Shown here in pieces: positions 8,248 to 17,102 of a stretch of 64,000 nt of DNA. Origin of the DNA: Azospirillum brasilense. Lineage in GTDB: Bacteria; Pseudomonadota; Alphaproteobacteria; Azospirillales; Azospirillaceae. Position numbers and translations under genes: made by a program. The stretch lies in assembly GCF_008365405.1 (NCBI RefSeq), contig NZ_QOKV01000016.1, positions 62,001-126,000 of the forward strand. The letters are read 5' to 3'. Numbering within the stretch: the stretch's first letter is position 1; the number at the start of each line of letters is the position of its first letter. The notes beneath the pieces are model-generated. The model was not told the DNA's origin, made no database searches, and was given only the letters and a program-made list of their open reading frames with translations.

Positions 8248-9545
8248 CGCACGGCCCTCACCAGCTTGATTGCGTCGCCGACCAGACCCATGATCGAGCG
8301 CTTCTTGACGAAGGACTTCATGATCTCCTTCTCCTTCGTCTTCTTGTCCACGCTGTCCACGGTGAACCAGCTGTGGGCGGCGGCGGTCAGCGTGTCGGGG
8401 TAGGCGCCGAAGAACTGCTTGTTCTCGTGCATGATGCCCGGCAGGTTCCGGTACTTCTTCAGGTCCTTCATGATGAAGCTGTCGTCCAGCTTCTTCTTGT
8501 AGCCGGCGAGGTTGGCGGCGTTGTAGGGCTTGCCGGCCTGCTTCAGCTCGATCACCGTCTCCGCCGCCATGCGGCCCGACGCCATGGCGAGGTTGGAGCC
8601 CTCGCGGTGGGCGGCGTTGTTGAAGTGGGCGGCGTCGCCGACCACCATCCAGCCGTCGCCGTAGAGTTGCGGAACCGCCTTGTAGCCGCCCTCGGGGATC
8701 ATGTGGGCGGCGTATTCCTTCATCTCCGCCCCTTCGATCAGCGGCTTGATGACGGGGTGGTTCTTCAGGTCCTCCAGCATCTTGTAGGGCGGGATGGCGC
8801 CCTCCTTGAAGTCGGAGATCAGGCAGCCGATGCCGATCGTCAGCGATTCCTTGTTCGTATACAGGAACGCCGTGCCGACCATGCCCTTGGTCACCTTGCC
8901 CATGATCTCGATGACCACGCCCTCCTCGTCCTTCAGGCCGAAGCGCTGCTGGATCAGCTCGGGATCGATGAACAGGATTTCCTTGACGGCCAGCGCGACG
9001 TTCTGAGGCGCCAGCTCCTGCTGGAAGCCGGTGCGGCGGGCGAGCAGGGCGTTGACGCCGTCGGCCATGATGACCACATCGGCGTGGATCTCGCCGCCCT
9101 CGCGGTCGGTGCGCACGCCGATCACCTTGCCCGCGGCGTCGCGGATCAGCTCCGTCACCGTGGTCTCGCAGATCTGCAGGCCGCCGGCCTCACGGATCTT
9201 CTCGGAAAACCACTTGTCGATGTTGGCGCGGATGATCGTGTAGCGGTTCGGCTTGTCGCTGTTGAAAGCCTCCGACCGGTAGTTGGTGCCGATGTAGTTG
9301 TCGTCTCCGAGCAGCCAGATGCGCTGTTCGATGATGTGGCGCTCGGTCGGGCAATCCTCGCGGAAGTCCGGGATGATCTTCTCCAGCTCGGCGGCGTACA
9401 TGATGCCGCCCTGGACGTTCTTGGCGCCGGGATACTCCCCGCGCTCAAGCTGAAGAACGCTGAGGCCCTGCTTGGCCAGCGTGTAGGCCGCCGCGTTGCC
9501 GGACGGGCCGGCACCGATGACGATGGCGTCGAACTTTTCGACCAT
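8244..9545 (-). CDS. fixC: FAD-dependent oxidoreductase FixC (ETF-quinone oxidoreductase-like)
   Basis: 433-aa flavoprotein, full length for FixC. The N-terminus has the Rossmann FAD motif GAGPSGNAAA (about residues 12-21), and a second FAD-contact segment GDAAHFNNAAHREGSNLA lies near residues 295-312. It is the quinone-side branch of the FixABCX complex, passing the high-potential electron to quinone at the membrane while FixX takes the low-potential one. It lies 30 bp downstream of fixB and overlaps fixX. Confidence 0.95.
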   Translation of the reverse strand: MVEKFDAIVIGAGPSGNAAAYTLAKQGLSVLQLERGEYPGAKNVQGGIMYAAELEKIIPDFREDCPTERHIIEQRIWLLGDDNYIGTNYRSEAFNSDKPNRYTIIRANIDKWFSEKIREAGGLQICETTVTELIRDAAGKVIGVRTDREGGEIHADVVIMADGVNALLARRTGFQQELAPQNVALAVKEILFIDPELIQQRFGLKDEEGVVIEIMGKVTKGMVGTAFLYTNKESLTIGIGCLISDFKEGAIPPYKMLEDLKNHPVIKPLIEGAEMKEYAAHMIPEGGYKAVPQLYGDGWMVVGDAAHFNNAAHREGSNLAMASGRMAAETVIELKQAGKPYNAANLAGYKKKLDDSFIMKDLKKYRNLPGIMHENKQFFGAYPDTLTAAAHSWFTVDSVDKKTKEKEIMKSFVKKRSIMGLVGDAIKLVRAVR

Positions 9546-9575
9546 GGTCCTTGTGGCTCCTGTTCGTCCGGGAAA

Positions 9576-10655
9576 TCAGCCGGCCAGCCGGTTGACCGAG
9601 AGGCGCTTGCCGAAAGCGTCGGTCAGGGCCGGCAGGATGGTCAGCGCGTCGCCGACCAGCCCGAGATGGGCGAAGTCGAAGATCGGCGCGTTGGGGTCGG
9701 TGTTGATGGCCAGGATCAGGTCGGACTTCTCCATGCCGACCCGGTGCTGGATGGCGCCGGAGATGCCGGCGGCGATGTAGAGCTTCGGGCGCACCGTCTT
9801 GCCGGTCTGCCCGACCTGCCGGTCGAAGCCGGTCCAGCCGGCCTGGACCAGCGGGCGGGTCACCCCGACCTCGCCGCCCAGAACCTTGGCGAGGTCGAAG
9901 ACCAGCTTCAGGTTCTCCGGCTTGCCCAGCCCCTTGCCCGCCGCGACGATGATGTCGGCGAAGGCGAGCTGCGCCTCGTTCTGCTCGCGGTCGGCGATGA
10001 AGCTCAGCACCTTGGTGATGACGTCGGTCTCACGCAGGTTCGGGAACACCTCGACCACGCGGCCGGTGCGGCTGTCGTCGCGGTCGGGCATGGACATCAC
10101 GCGCGGGCGCACCGTGGCCATCTGCGGCCGGTAGGCCAGCGTCTGGATGGTGCAGAGCAGCGTGCCGCCGAAGGTCGGGCGGGTGGCCGCCAGCGACCGG
10201 TTGTCCATATAGATGTCCAGCTCGGTGCAGTCGGCGGTCAGGCCGGTGGCGAGCGTGGTGGCGATGGCGCCGGCAAGGTCGCGGCCCAGCGTGGTGGCGC
10301 CCAGCAGCACGATCTCCGGCTTGTAGGTGTTGACCACGTCGGTCATCACCCGCGTGTAGGGATCGGTGCGGTAGTCGGCCAGGACCGGGTCGGTCACCTT
10401 GTAGACGACGTCGGCGCCGTAGGTGAAGGCGTCGCCGCAGATGGCGTTCAGCTCCGGGCTGTCGGCGCCCAGGACCACGGCCCCCACCTCGACCCCCAGC
10501 TTGTCGGCGAGCTTGCGGGCCTCGCCCACCAGCTCCCAAGACACGGAATGGACGGAGCCGCGCTCCTGCTCCACGATCACCCAGATGCCCTTGTATTCCT
10601 TCAAGTGCTCGGGCAGTTGGAACTTGCGTCCCTGCGGCTTGCTTGGTTCGCTCAT
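9576..10655 (-). CDS. fixB: Electron transfer flavoprotein alpha-type subunit FixB
   Basis: 359-aa ETF alpha-subunit homologue. The N-terminal alpha/beta domain (about residues 25-210) precedes the FAD-binding C-terminal domain, which contains the conserved RPLVQAGW and GISGAIQH segments (about 270-308). With FixA it forms the flavin-based bifurcating core that oxidises NADH. It lies 39 bp downstream of fixA in the operon. Confidence 0.95.
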   Translation of the reverse strand: MSEPSKPQGRKFQLPEHLKEYKGIWVIVEQERGSVHSVSWELVGEARKLADKLGVEVGAVVLGADSPELNAICGDAFTYGADVVYKVTDPVLADYRTDPYTRVMTDVVNTYKPEIVLLGATTLGRDLAGAIATTLATGLTADCTELDIYMDNRSLAATRPTFGGTLLCTIQTLAYRPQMATVRPRVMSMPDRDDSRTGRVVEVFPNLRETDVITKVLSFIADREQNEAQLAFADIIVAAGKGLGKPENLKLVFDLAKVLGGEVGVTRPLVQAGWTGFDRQVGQTGKTVRPKLYIAAGISGAIQHRVGMEKSDLILAINTDPNAPIFDFAHLGLVGDALTILPALTDAFGKRLSVNRLAG

Positions 10656-10694
10656 CGGGATGTCTCCGGCGGAGGATTCGTCAGGAACGGCGCG

Positions 10695-11561
10695 TCACAG
10701 CCCGGCGGCGGCGCGGGCGAGCAGCTCGTCGGCGAGTTTCGGCTGGGCGCCGAGGATGGCCTCGACCGCGGCGGCGGCCTGGGCCTCCGCGGTGGGGGTC
10801 TCGGCGCCGGGGGACTCGACCTCGACCATCGTCGCCTTCTGGGCGCGCGGCTTCGGGACGAAGACCTTCGACACGACGGTGGGCGAGCCCTTCAGCCCGA
10901 CCTTCGTCTCTTCGGCGCCGGTGGTGTCCTTGTTCCAGGTCTTCAGGCCGTAGCGGGCGGCGCGGAACATGTCGTCCATCTTGCCGAAGCGGATGGTGTT
11001 CGTGCCTTCCAGCATCGTGATCATGCAGGGCAGGGCAGTCTTCAGCACCTGAACGCCGCCCTCGGAGCGGCGGTGCACGACGATCTCCTTGGCGCCCTGG
11101 TCGATCGCTTCGATCTTCGTGATGTAGGTGAGCTGTTGGAAGCCCAGCCGCGTGGCGATGCCCGGACCGACCTGCGCGGTGTCGCCGTCCACCGTCTGCT
11201 TGCCGCAGAAGACCAGATCGACCGTCTCCTCCTCCGACAGCTTCTTGATGGCGGAGGTCAGGGCGTAGGAGGTCGCCAGCGTGTCCGACCCGGCGAACTT
11301 GCGGTCGGTCAGCAGCACCGCGTCGTCGGCGCCCAGCGACAGCGCCTTGCGCAGCGAGGTTTCGGCCATCGGCGGCCCCATGGTCAGGACGGTGACGCGG
11401 GCGCCGACCTTGTCCTTGATCCGCAGCGCCTCCTCCAGCGAGAAGAGGTCGAAGGGGTTGATGATGGCCGGGACGCCCTGACGCATGATCGTGTTCGTCA
11501 CGGGGTGGATGCGGATCTGGGCGCTGTCGGGCACCTGTTTGATACAGACAACGATGTGCAT
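10695..11561 (-). CDS. fixA: Electron transfer flavoprotein beta-type subunit FixA
   Basis: 288-aa ETF beta-subunit homologue, starting MHIVVCIKQVPD as is typical, with the nucleotide-binding loop DLVFCGKQTVDGDTAQVGP at about residues 125-143. It is the first gene of fixABCX. A sigma-54 promoter 55 bp upstream of the start and three NifA sites further upstream indicate expression only under nitrogen-fixing conditions. Confidence 0.95.
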   Translation of the reverse strand: MHIVVCIKQVPDSAQIRIHPVTNTIMRQGVPAIINPFDLFSLEEALRIKDKVGARVTVLTMGPPMAETSLRKALSLGADDAVLLTDRKFAGSDTLATSYALTSAIKKLSEEETVDLVFCGKQTVDGDTAQVGPGIATRLGFQQLTYITKIEAIDQGAKEIVVHRRSEGGVQVLKTALPCMITMLEGTNTIRFGKMDDMFRAARYGLKTWNKDTTGAEETKVGLKGSPTVVSKVFVPKPRAQKATMVEVESPGAETPTAEAQAAAAVEAILGAQPKLADELLARAAAGL

Positions 11562-11615
11562 CCCGGTCTCCTTGACATTCCGCCGCCTGTCGCGCGGCGT
11601 GGCTATGGTCCTACC

Positions 11616-11631
11616 AGCAAGCGGCGTGCCA
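11616..11631 (-). promoter_or_regulatory. Sigma-54 promoter of fixABCX
   Basis: Minus-strand TGGCACGCCGCTTGCT matches the -24/-12 consensus TGGCAC-N5-TTGCT exactly. It is identical base for base to the promoter of the iscA-like/nifUSV operon at 17103-17118. Confidence 0.92.
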
Positions 11632-11688
11632 GATTTGTGCAGAGCGGTAAGTTGTTGTGATCAATGATTTTTATGGCTGTTGAGAGAT

Positions 11689-11796
11689 TGTCGCAAAAAC
11701 GACAAAGAACCGACGTGTCGGCTTCTCAACAGGGGGCTTCCGTCGCGGCCCGACCCGTTCCCGGCCCCCCGTCCAGCTTCTGTCGCGTACCGGACA
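11689..11796 (-). promoter_or_regulatory. Three NifA upstream activator sites of fixA
   Basis: TGT-N10-ACA occurs at 11689-11704, 11716-11731 and 11781-11796. The first two are spaced 27 bp start to start and lie 58-85 bp upstream of the -24 element; the third is about 150 bp upstream. All begin TGTCG. No clear IHF site lies between them and the promoter. Confidence 0.85.
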
Positions 11797-11812
11797 AAGC
11801 CGACAACGGCCG

Positions 11813-11867
11813 AAAAACAGGACGGCCTGCGGACGCTCGCCGGGGGGCGGGTCCGCAGGCCGTCCTG
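11813..11867 (-). terminator. Terminator of the iscA-nifUSVPW operon
   Basis: A perfect 17-bp stem (arms 11818-11834 and 11851-11867, 16-nt loop) is followed on the minus strand by five T residues. It lies 20 bp after nifW and just before the fixA activator sites, insulating the two units. Confidence 0.88.
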
Positions 11868-11887
11868 GACACGAAGGATGAAACGGA

Positions 11888-12211
11888 TCAGGTCGGCAGC
11901 AGGGAGTCCAGCGGGACGAAGCGGTCGGCCATCTTGCGCGCTTCCTCCTGATGGACCTTGAAGGTCTTCTCGGCGATGGCGTTGGACGCTACGAAGTCCT
12001 GGTAGGCGCGCTCCAGATGGGCATGGTAGCGGGCGGCCATGCCGTCGTCGTCCAGCCCTTCCATGCCGGTGTCGGCGGACAGGTAGTCGTGGAAGCGCTG
12101 CAGGATGTGCAGGCGGTTCACGTTGACCACGCGCTGTTCGTAGGTGACGCCGAGGAAGCGCAGGAAGTCCTCCGCGGTCTCCAGATCCTCCAGATCGTCC
12201 TTGAAGCTCAT
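11888..12211 (-). CDS. nifW: Nitrogenase-stabilising protein NifW
   Basis: 107-aa protein recognised as NifW by the sequence ETAEDFLRFLGVTYEQRVVNVNRLHIL-like core (residues about 9-36, key residues FLGV and VVNVNRLH). NifW binds the MoFe protein during maturation and is thought to protect it from oxygen. The start is ATG 12211, 17 bp after nifP; a much longer overlapping frame that extends upstream reads nifP out of frame and was not used. It is the last gene of its operon. Confidence 0.92.
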   Translation of the reverse strand: MSFKDDLEDLETAEDFLRFLGVTYEQRVVNVNRLHILQRFHDYLSADTGMEGLDDDGMAARYHAHLERAYQDFVASNAIAEKTFKVHQEEARKMADRFVPLDSLLPT

Positions 12212-12228
12212 GGCGGGGTCCTTTCCGT

Positions 12229-13083
12229 TCAGATGACGTAGTGATCGGCGCGCGCGCCGATTTCGTGATTGCGGTCGCCGCAGGTGTCCTGGTCGCACAG
12301 GTTGCCGCAGCTCCGGCAGACGATGCCGTCGAGCGGCAGGTCGTCCAGCCGGATCGCGCTTAGCGGCGGGGCGGGGCGCGTGGCCTCTTCCGCGGCGTGA
12401 GCTTCCAGCCGGGCCTCGATGCGGTTGATGTGGTCGATCAGGCAGGCGATGGCCTTGCCGACCGGGTCGGGCATCAGATGGTGGTCGAGGTCGATGCCGT
12501 GGGCGGCCAGCCGGCGCTGGGTGTCCGGACGGACGACGCGGCCGGGGATGCCGACCACCGTCATGCCCTCCGGCACGTCCTTGGTCACCACCGAGTTGGC
12601 GCCGACGCGGCACTGGGCGCCGACGGTGATCGGCCCCAGGATCTTGGCCCCGGAGCCGACCAGCACGCCGTCGCCCAGCGTCGGGTGCCGCTTGCCCTTG
12701 GTCCAGGAGGTGCCGCCCAGCGTCACGCCGTGGTAGAGCGTCACATCGTCGCCGACCTCCGCCGTTTCGCCGATGACGACGCCGGCCCCGTGGTCGATGA
12801 AGAAGCGGCGGCCGATGGTGGCGCCGGGGTGGATGTCGATGTTGGTCAGCGCGCGGGCCAGATAGGACAGGAAGCGCGCCGGCCAGCGCAGCCCCCGCCG
12901 CCACATGGCGTTGGACAGCCGGTGAACCACCAGCGCGTGGATGCCGGGGTAGCAGGTCAGCACGTCGAGGACGTTGCGCGCCGCCGGGTCGCGGTCGAAG
13001 ACGCAGGCGACGTCCTCGCGCAGCAGCCGCCACAGGCTGGTGTCTTTCATGGCGAGGTCCGGGTGGGCGTCGATCGCGGCCAT
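12229..13083 (-). CDS. nifP: Nif-associated serine O-acetyltransferase NifP with C-terminal cysteine extension
   Basis: 284-aa CysE-family enzyme that makes O-acetylserine, boosting cysteine supply for Fe-S cluster building. The N-terminal helical domain is followed by the left-handed beta-helix of hexapeptide repeats (IDIHPGATIGRRFFIDHG, VIGETAEVGDDVTLYHGVTLGG; about residues 105-205). A C-terminal extension carries C-X2-C-X3-C-X4-C (residues about 254-266, CRSCGNLCDQDTC), resembling a small metal-binding ribbon that ordinary CysE lacks. The start at ATG 13083 lies 13 bp after nifV; the frame open to 13167 overlaps nifV and has no ribosome site. Confidence 0.88.
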   Translation of the reverse strand: MAAIDAHPDLAMKDTSLWRLLREDVACVFDRDPAARNVLDVLTCYPGIHALVVHRLSNAMWRRGLRWPARFLSYLARALTNIDIHPGATIGRRFFIDHGAGVVIGETAEVGDDVTLYHGVTLGGTSWTKGKRHPTLGDGVLVGSGAKILGPITVGAQCRVGANSVVTKDVPEGMTVVGIPGRVVRPDTQRRLAAHGIDLDHHLMPDPVGKAIACLIDHINRIEARLEAHAAEEATRPAPPLSAIRLDDLPLDGIVCRSCGNLCDQDTCGDRNHEIGARADHYVI

Positions 13084-13096
13084 GGGGTCCTCCGGA

Positions 13097-14242
13097 TCAC
13101 GAAGAGACGACGCTCCAGCGCGTGGCGTCGTCGTGGAAGGCGCGCAGCTCCTCCGCCGTCGGGGCACGCTTGGCGCGGGTGGCGAGCGCGCGGACCCGCG
13201 GCAGGACCGCCTGGGCGGTGGCGTCGTCGCAGGCGATGCCGAGTTGGCCGTAGGCCATCTTCACCCCCGCCGTGCCGGAATGCTTGCCCAGCACGATGCG
13301 GTGCTCGCGCCCCACCTCGGCGGGATCGAAATTCTGGTAGGTGGCGCGGTCGCGCAGCAGCCCGTCGACGTGGATGCCGGCCTCGTGCGTGAAGACGGCG
13401 TCGCCGACGATCGACTTGTTGACCGCCACCGGCCGGTTGGAGGCGCGCTCCACGAGGTCGGAGATTGCTCCCAGCGCGCGGGTGTCCACCCCGCAGTCCT
13501 GGCCGTAGAGCACCTTCAGCGACACCACCACCTCCTCCAGCGGGGCGTTGCCGGCGCGCTCGCCCAGCCCGTTGACGGTCGTGTTGACGTGGGTCGCCCC
13601 GCCGAGCACGGCGGCCAGCGAGTTGGCGTTGGCAAGGCCGAGGTCGTCGTGGGCGTGGATCTCGATCTCCAGGTCGGTGGCCCGGCGCAGCCGTTCGATG
13701 CAGGCGCGCGTCTGGAAGGGATCGAGCACGCCCAACGTGTCGGCGAAGCGGAAGCGGCGGGCGCCGGCCTCCTGCGCCACCGTCGCGGCGGCGATCAGGA
13801 AATCCATGTCGGCGCGCGAGGAGTCCTCGCCGCCCAGGCTGACCTCCAGCCCATGGTCGCGGGCCGTCTTGACCTTGCGTTCGATCTCCGACAGGGCCCA
13901 GGCGCGGCTGCGCTTCAGCTTTTTGGTGATGTGGATGTCGGAGACGGGCATCGACAGGTTGACGGTACCGACGTTGCAGTCCAACGCCGCCTTCAGGTCG
14001 GTGTCGTGCATGCGGCACCAGACCATCAGCCGAGCCTTCAGCCCCAGCGCGGCCACGGCGCGGATGCCCTCGCGCTCCTCCGGGCCCATGGCGGGGATGC
14101 CGATTTCCAGCTCCGGCACGCCGGCCTCGTCGAGCGCGCGGGCGATGGCGATCTTCTCGTCGAGCGTGAAGGCGACCCCCGCCGTCTGCTCCCCGTCGCG
14201 CAGCGTCGTGTCGTTGATGATGGTGGAACCGGCCATCGGCAT
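13097..14242 (-). CDS. nifV: Homocitrate synthase NifV
   Basis: 381-aa enzyme that condenses acetyl-CoA with 2-oxoglutarate to homocitrate, the organic ligand of FeMo-co. The DRE-TIM barrel signature INDTTLRDGEQTAGVAF is at about residues 8-24 and the metal-binding region IEIHAHDDLGLANANSLAA near 198-216. The start was placed at ATG 14242, preceded by GAGG; the frame remains open far upstream but runs through the repeat element and antisense to nifS. The gap to nifS (233 bp) holds a palindromic repeat, so nifV may depend on read-through. Confidence 0.93.
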   Translation of the reverse strand: MPMAGSTIINDTTLRDGEQTAGVAFTLDEKIAIARALDEAGVPELEIGIPAMGPEEREGIRAVAALGLKARLMVWCRMHDTDLKAALDCNVGTVNLSMPVSDIHITKKLKRSRAWALSEIERKVKTARDHGLEVSLGGEDSSRADMDFLIAAATVAQEAGARRFRFADTLGVLDPFQTRACIERLRRATDLEIEIHAHDDLGLANANSLAAVLGGATHVNTTVNGLGERAGNAPLEEVVVSLKVLYGQDCGVDTRALGAISDLVERASNRPVAVNKSIVGDAVFTHEAGIHVDGLLRDRATYQNFDPAEVGREHRIVLGKHSGTAGVKMAYGQLGIACDDATAQAVLPRVRALATRAKRAPTAEELRAFHDDATRWSVVSS

Positions 14243-14277
14243 GACGTGAGCCTCGATGCGTATGCGTCGCGGTGGTT

Positions 14278-14372
14278 GCCCCCTCCCTAACCCTCCCCCG
14301 CTTCGCGGGAGAGGGGACTGCCGCCGCTCTGCCCCCTCCACCGCGACAGCGGGGGAGGGATGGGGAGGGGGC
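14278..14372. repeat. GC-rich palindromic repeat (type A) between nifV and nifS
   Basis: Outer arms 14278-14301 and 14349-14372 are complementary over 24 bp with two mismatches (GCCCCCTCCCTAACCC... arm). An inner pair of C-rich and G-rich arms lies between. The same arms recur at 18870-18973, in half form at 38029-38069, and inside glcE. Confidence 0.85.
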
Positions 14373-14475
14373 AGGAGGGTGTTGTGTCGCAGACCGGGCC
14401 GGGGAACCGTGTCCCGGCGGGTGTCGTCGGGCGGGTTGCCGGGGCGCGGGTCCGGCCCGGCCTGCGATCTCGGTG

Positions 14476-15681
14476 TTACGAGTAAACGGGTGCGAACTCC
14501 TTCGGGGCGCCCGCCTGCGACCAGTAGGGCGACAGCGAGCGCAGCTTCGCGATGATGCCGGGGACCACCGCGATCACCCGGTCGATCTCCTCCTCGGTCG
14601 TCTCGCGCGACAGGGAGAAGCGGGTGGCGCCGTGGGCGGCGGTGTAGGGCACGCCCATGGCCCGCATCACGTGGCTCGGCTCCAGCGACCCGGAGGTGCA
14701 GGCGGACCCCGACGAGGCGGCGATTCCGGCCTCGTTGAGCAGCAGGAGGATCGCCTCGCCCTCGATGTACTCGAAGGCGACGTTGCAGGTGTTGGGCAGG
14801 CGGTTGGCCGGGTTGCCGGTGACGAAGCAGTTCGGAACGGCGGCCAGGATGGCCTGCTCCAGCTTGTCGCGCAGCGCCTTCACCCGCGTGTTCTCGTCGG
14901 TCATGTGCATGAGCGCAAGCTGTGCGGCCGCCCCCAGCCCGACGATGCCCGGCGCGTTCTCCGTGCCGGCGCGGCGCGAGCGTTCCTGGTGGCCGCCGCG
15001 CAGCATCGGGCGGAAGCGCAGGCCGCGCTTGACATACAGCGCGCCGATGCCCTTGGGCGCGTGAAGCTTGTGGCCGGACAGCGACAGCATGTCCACCGCG
15101 CTGGTGGCGAGCGTCATCGGGATCTTGCCGACCGCCTGAACCGCGTCGGTGTGGAACACCGCGCCCACCGCCTTGGCGAGCTGGGCCAGTTCCTCGATCG
15201 GGAAGATCGTCCCGGTCTCGTTGTTCGCCCACATGATGGAGACGATGGCGACGTCCGGCCCCAGCGCCGCCTTGTAGGCGTCGAGGTCGAGGTTGCCCCG
15301 GTTGTCCACGCCGATGCGGTGGACGGTGTAGCCGCGCTTCTTCTCCAGATAGTCGCACAGCGCCAGGACGGCGGGATGCTCGACCACGCTGGTGACGATG
15401 CTCTTCTTCTTTGGGTAGGCCTCCAGCACCGACAGGATGGCGGTGTTGTCGCTCTCCGTGCCGCCGGAGGTGAAGACGATCTCGCTGTCATGGGCGGCGC
15501 CGAGCAGCGCCTGCACCTGCTTGCGCGCCCATTCGATCTTGCCGCCCACCGCGGCGCCGAAGCCGTGCATGGAGGAGGGGTTGCCGAACTGCTCGGTGAA
15601 CAGCGGCAGCATTTCCGCCAGCACGTCCGGATCGACGCGGGTGGTGGCGTTGTTGTCCAGGTAGATGCCTTGTGCGGTCAT
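14476..15681 (-). CDS. nifS: Cysteine desulfurase NifS
   Basis: 401-aa PLP enzyme that takes sulfur from cysteine and hands it to NifU. It begins with the family motif YLDNNATTRVDP. The PLP-lysine segment LSGHKLHAPKGIGALY is near residue 205 and the catalytic cysteine loop SSGSACTSGSLEPSHVMRAMG near 328. Full length for NifS. It starts 3 bp after nifU, so the two are probably translationally coupled. A second, different NifS-like gene lies at 39827-40978 in the nifB operon. Confidence 0.95.
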   Translation of the reverse strand: MTAQGIYLDNNATTRVDPDVLAEMLPLFTEQFGNPSSMHGFGAAVGGKIEWARKQVQALLGAAHDSEIVFTSGGTESDNTAILSVLEAYPKKKSIVTSVVEHPAVLALCDYLEKKRGYTVHRIGVDNRGNLDLDAYKAALGPDVAIVSIMWANNETGTIFPIEELAQLAKAVGAVFHTDAVQAVGKIPMTLATSAVDMLSLSGHKLHAPKGIGALYVKRGLRFRPMLRGGHQERSRRAGTENAPGIVGLGAAAQLALMHMTDENTRVKALRDKLEQAILAAVPNCFVTGNPANRLPNTCNVAFEYIEGEAILLLLNEAGIAASSGSACTSGSLEPSHVMRAMGVPYTAAHGATRFSLSRETTEEEIDRVIAVVPGIIAKLRSLSPYWSQAGAPKEFAPVYS

Positions 15682-15684
15682 GGC

Positions 15685-16617
15685 TCAGGCCCCCGCCGGC
15701 AGGAGGGAGGCGGGCTTGACGCGGACGAACTCGCCCAGCGCCTCGACCAGCTTGGCCTGCACGCCCATCATGGTGCCGGCGGACTGCGAACAGCCGGAGC
15801 AGGCGCCGGTCAGCCGGACGTAGATGTCCTTGCCGTCGATGTCCACCAGCTCCACGTCGCCGCCGTCGCGCTGGATCTGCGGGCGCAGCTCCTCGATGGC
15901 GACCATGATCTTCTGCATGCGCTGCACGTTGGTCAGTTTGGGGGCGGTGAGCTTCGCCGGAGCGGCCTCGGCCTTCGGGGCCAACGGCTTGATGGCGTCC
16001 AGCCCGACCGTGCCGGGGGCGTGGGACTTGGGCGGGGCCAGCGCGCCGGTCTTGGCGAGCACGGCCTCCAGCACCTCCTCGATCTTCTCGTGGCAGGTCT
16101 GGCAGGAGCCGCCGGCCTTGGTGTAGTGGGTGACCTCCTCCAGCGTGGTCAGGCTGTTGACGGTCACCGCGCGCTCGATCATCGCCGCGTCGATGCCGAA
16201 GCACTTGCAGACCAGCTCGCCTTCCTCGTGGTCGTCGACCCACTCCTCGCCCTTGAAGTTGGCGATGGCGGCGCGGAGCGCCTCGGCGCCCATGACCGAA
16301 CAGTGCATCTTCTCCGGCGGCAGGCCGCCCAGATACTCGGCGATGTCGCGGTTGGTGACGACGAGGGCCTCGTCCACCGTCTTGCCGATGATCATCTCCG
16401 TCAGCGCCGACGAGGACGCGATGGCCGAGCCGCAGCCGAAGGTCTGGAACTTCGCGTCCTCGATGACCTGGCTGTCGGGGTTGACCTTCATCATCAGCTT
16501 CAGGGCGTCGCCGCAGGTGATCGACCCGACCTCGCCCACGGCGTTCGCCTCATCCAGCGCGCCGGCGTTCTTCGGGTTGAAGAAGTGTTCCTTGACCTTG
16601 TCGGTGTAGTTCCACAT
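15685..16617 (-). CDS. nifU: Modular Fe-S scaffold NifU
   Basis: 310-aa three-domain scaffold on which [4Fe-4S] clusters for nitrogenase are assembled. The N-terminal IscU-like domain (residues 1-125) has the cluster cysteines in TCGD, FGCGSA and MHCSVM. The central [2Fe-2S] BFD-like domain has CKCFG and CQTCH (about 137-177). A C-terminal Nfu domain has CSGCS (about 272-276). All three modules are intact. It is the second gene of the operon. Confidence 0.95.
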   Translation of the reverse strand: MWNYTDKVKEHFFNPKNAGALDEANAVGEVGSITCGDALKLMMKVNPDSQVIEDAKFQTFGCGSAIASSSALTEMIIGKTVDEALVVTNRDIAEYLGGLPPEKMHCSVMGAEALRAAIANFKGEEWVDDHEEGELVCKCFGIDAAMIERAVTVNSLTTLEEVTHYTKAGGSCQTCHEKIEEVLEAVLAKTGALAPPKSHAPGTVGLDAIKPLAPKAEAAPAKLTAPKLTNVQRMQKIMVAIEELRPQIQRDGGDVELVDIDGKDIYVRLTGACSGCSQSAGTMMGVQAKLVEALGEFVRVKPASLLPAGA

Positions 16618-16665
16618 GACGCCTTGCCTTTCCCGTATGACCGGGTTGGGGGAGTGTGTTCGGGG

Positions 16666-17046
16666 TTAGTGGGCGGTGCCGCAGCCGCCGGCCGCCGGCG
16701 CGGAGGAGCAGCTTCCCCCCGGCCCCGCCGAGAAGGACTTGCCGCAGCCGCAGCTGCCCGTCGCGTTCGGGTTGTCGAACTTGAAGCCTGCGCCCTCGAC
16801 CCCTTCGACGAAATCGACCACCACGCCGGTCAGGAAGGGCTGGCTGGTCGGATCGACGAAGATCGTCACCGGGCCGAAGGTCAGCACGGCGTCCTCGTCG
16901 CCCGCCGTGGCCTCCAGCCCCATCTGGTACTTCATGCCGGCGCAGCCGCCGTCGGCCACCGCGATGCGCAGGCCGGCCGCGGCGCCGCCGGACTTCGCCA
17001 GCACGCGCTCCAGGGTGTTCACCGCCGCATCCGTCAGGGTCACCAT
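16666..17046 (-). CDS. Nif-specific IscA/HesB-type iron-sulfur carrier
   Basis: 126-aa A-type Fe-S carrier with MVTLTDAAVNTLERVL at the start, GGCAGMKYQMGLE (first conserved Cys) near residue 35 and CGCGKSF (Cys pair) near residue 102, all as in IscA/NifIscA. A Gly/Ser/Ala-rich C-terminal tail with one extra Cys follows. It probably passes clusters from NifU to targets. ATG 17046 is the start because GGAGG lies just before it and overlaps a rival TTG at 17061. It is the first gene of the operon behind a sigma-54 promoter. Confidence 0.88.
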   Translation of the reverse strand: MVTLTDAAVNTLERVLAKSGGAAAGLRIAVADGGCAGMKYQMGLEATAGDEDAVLTFGPVTIFVDPTSQPFLTGVVVDFVEGVEGAGFKFDNPNATGSCGCGKSFSAGPGGSCSSAPAAGGCGTAH

Positions 17047-17102
17047 GTCTGCCGCCTCCAAATGCTCCGTCGGGCATGCCGACCGTTCCTGGTCATAGGA
17101 TC

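Noticed and set aside
8373..11660. A 1095-codon open frame opposite fixA, fixB and fixC
   Set aside because: Shadow of the fix genes; no protein family features and no ribosome site.
13097..15358. A 753-codon reading frame fusing nifV to upstream sequence
   Set aside because: The upstream half is antisense-like Arg/Pro-rich sequence through nifS and a repeat; NifV begins at 14242.
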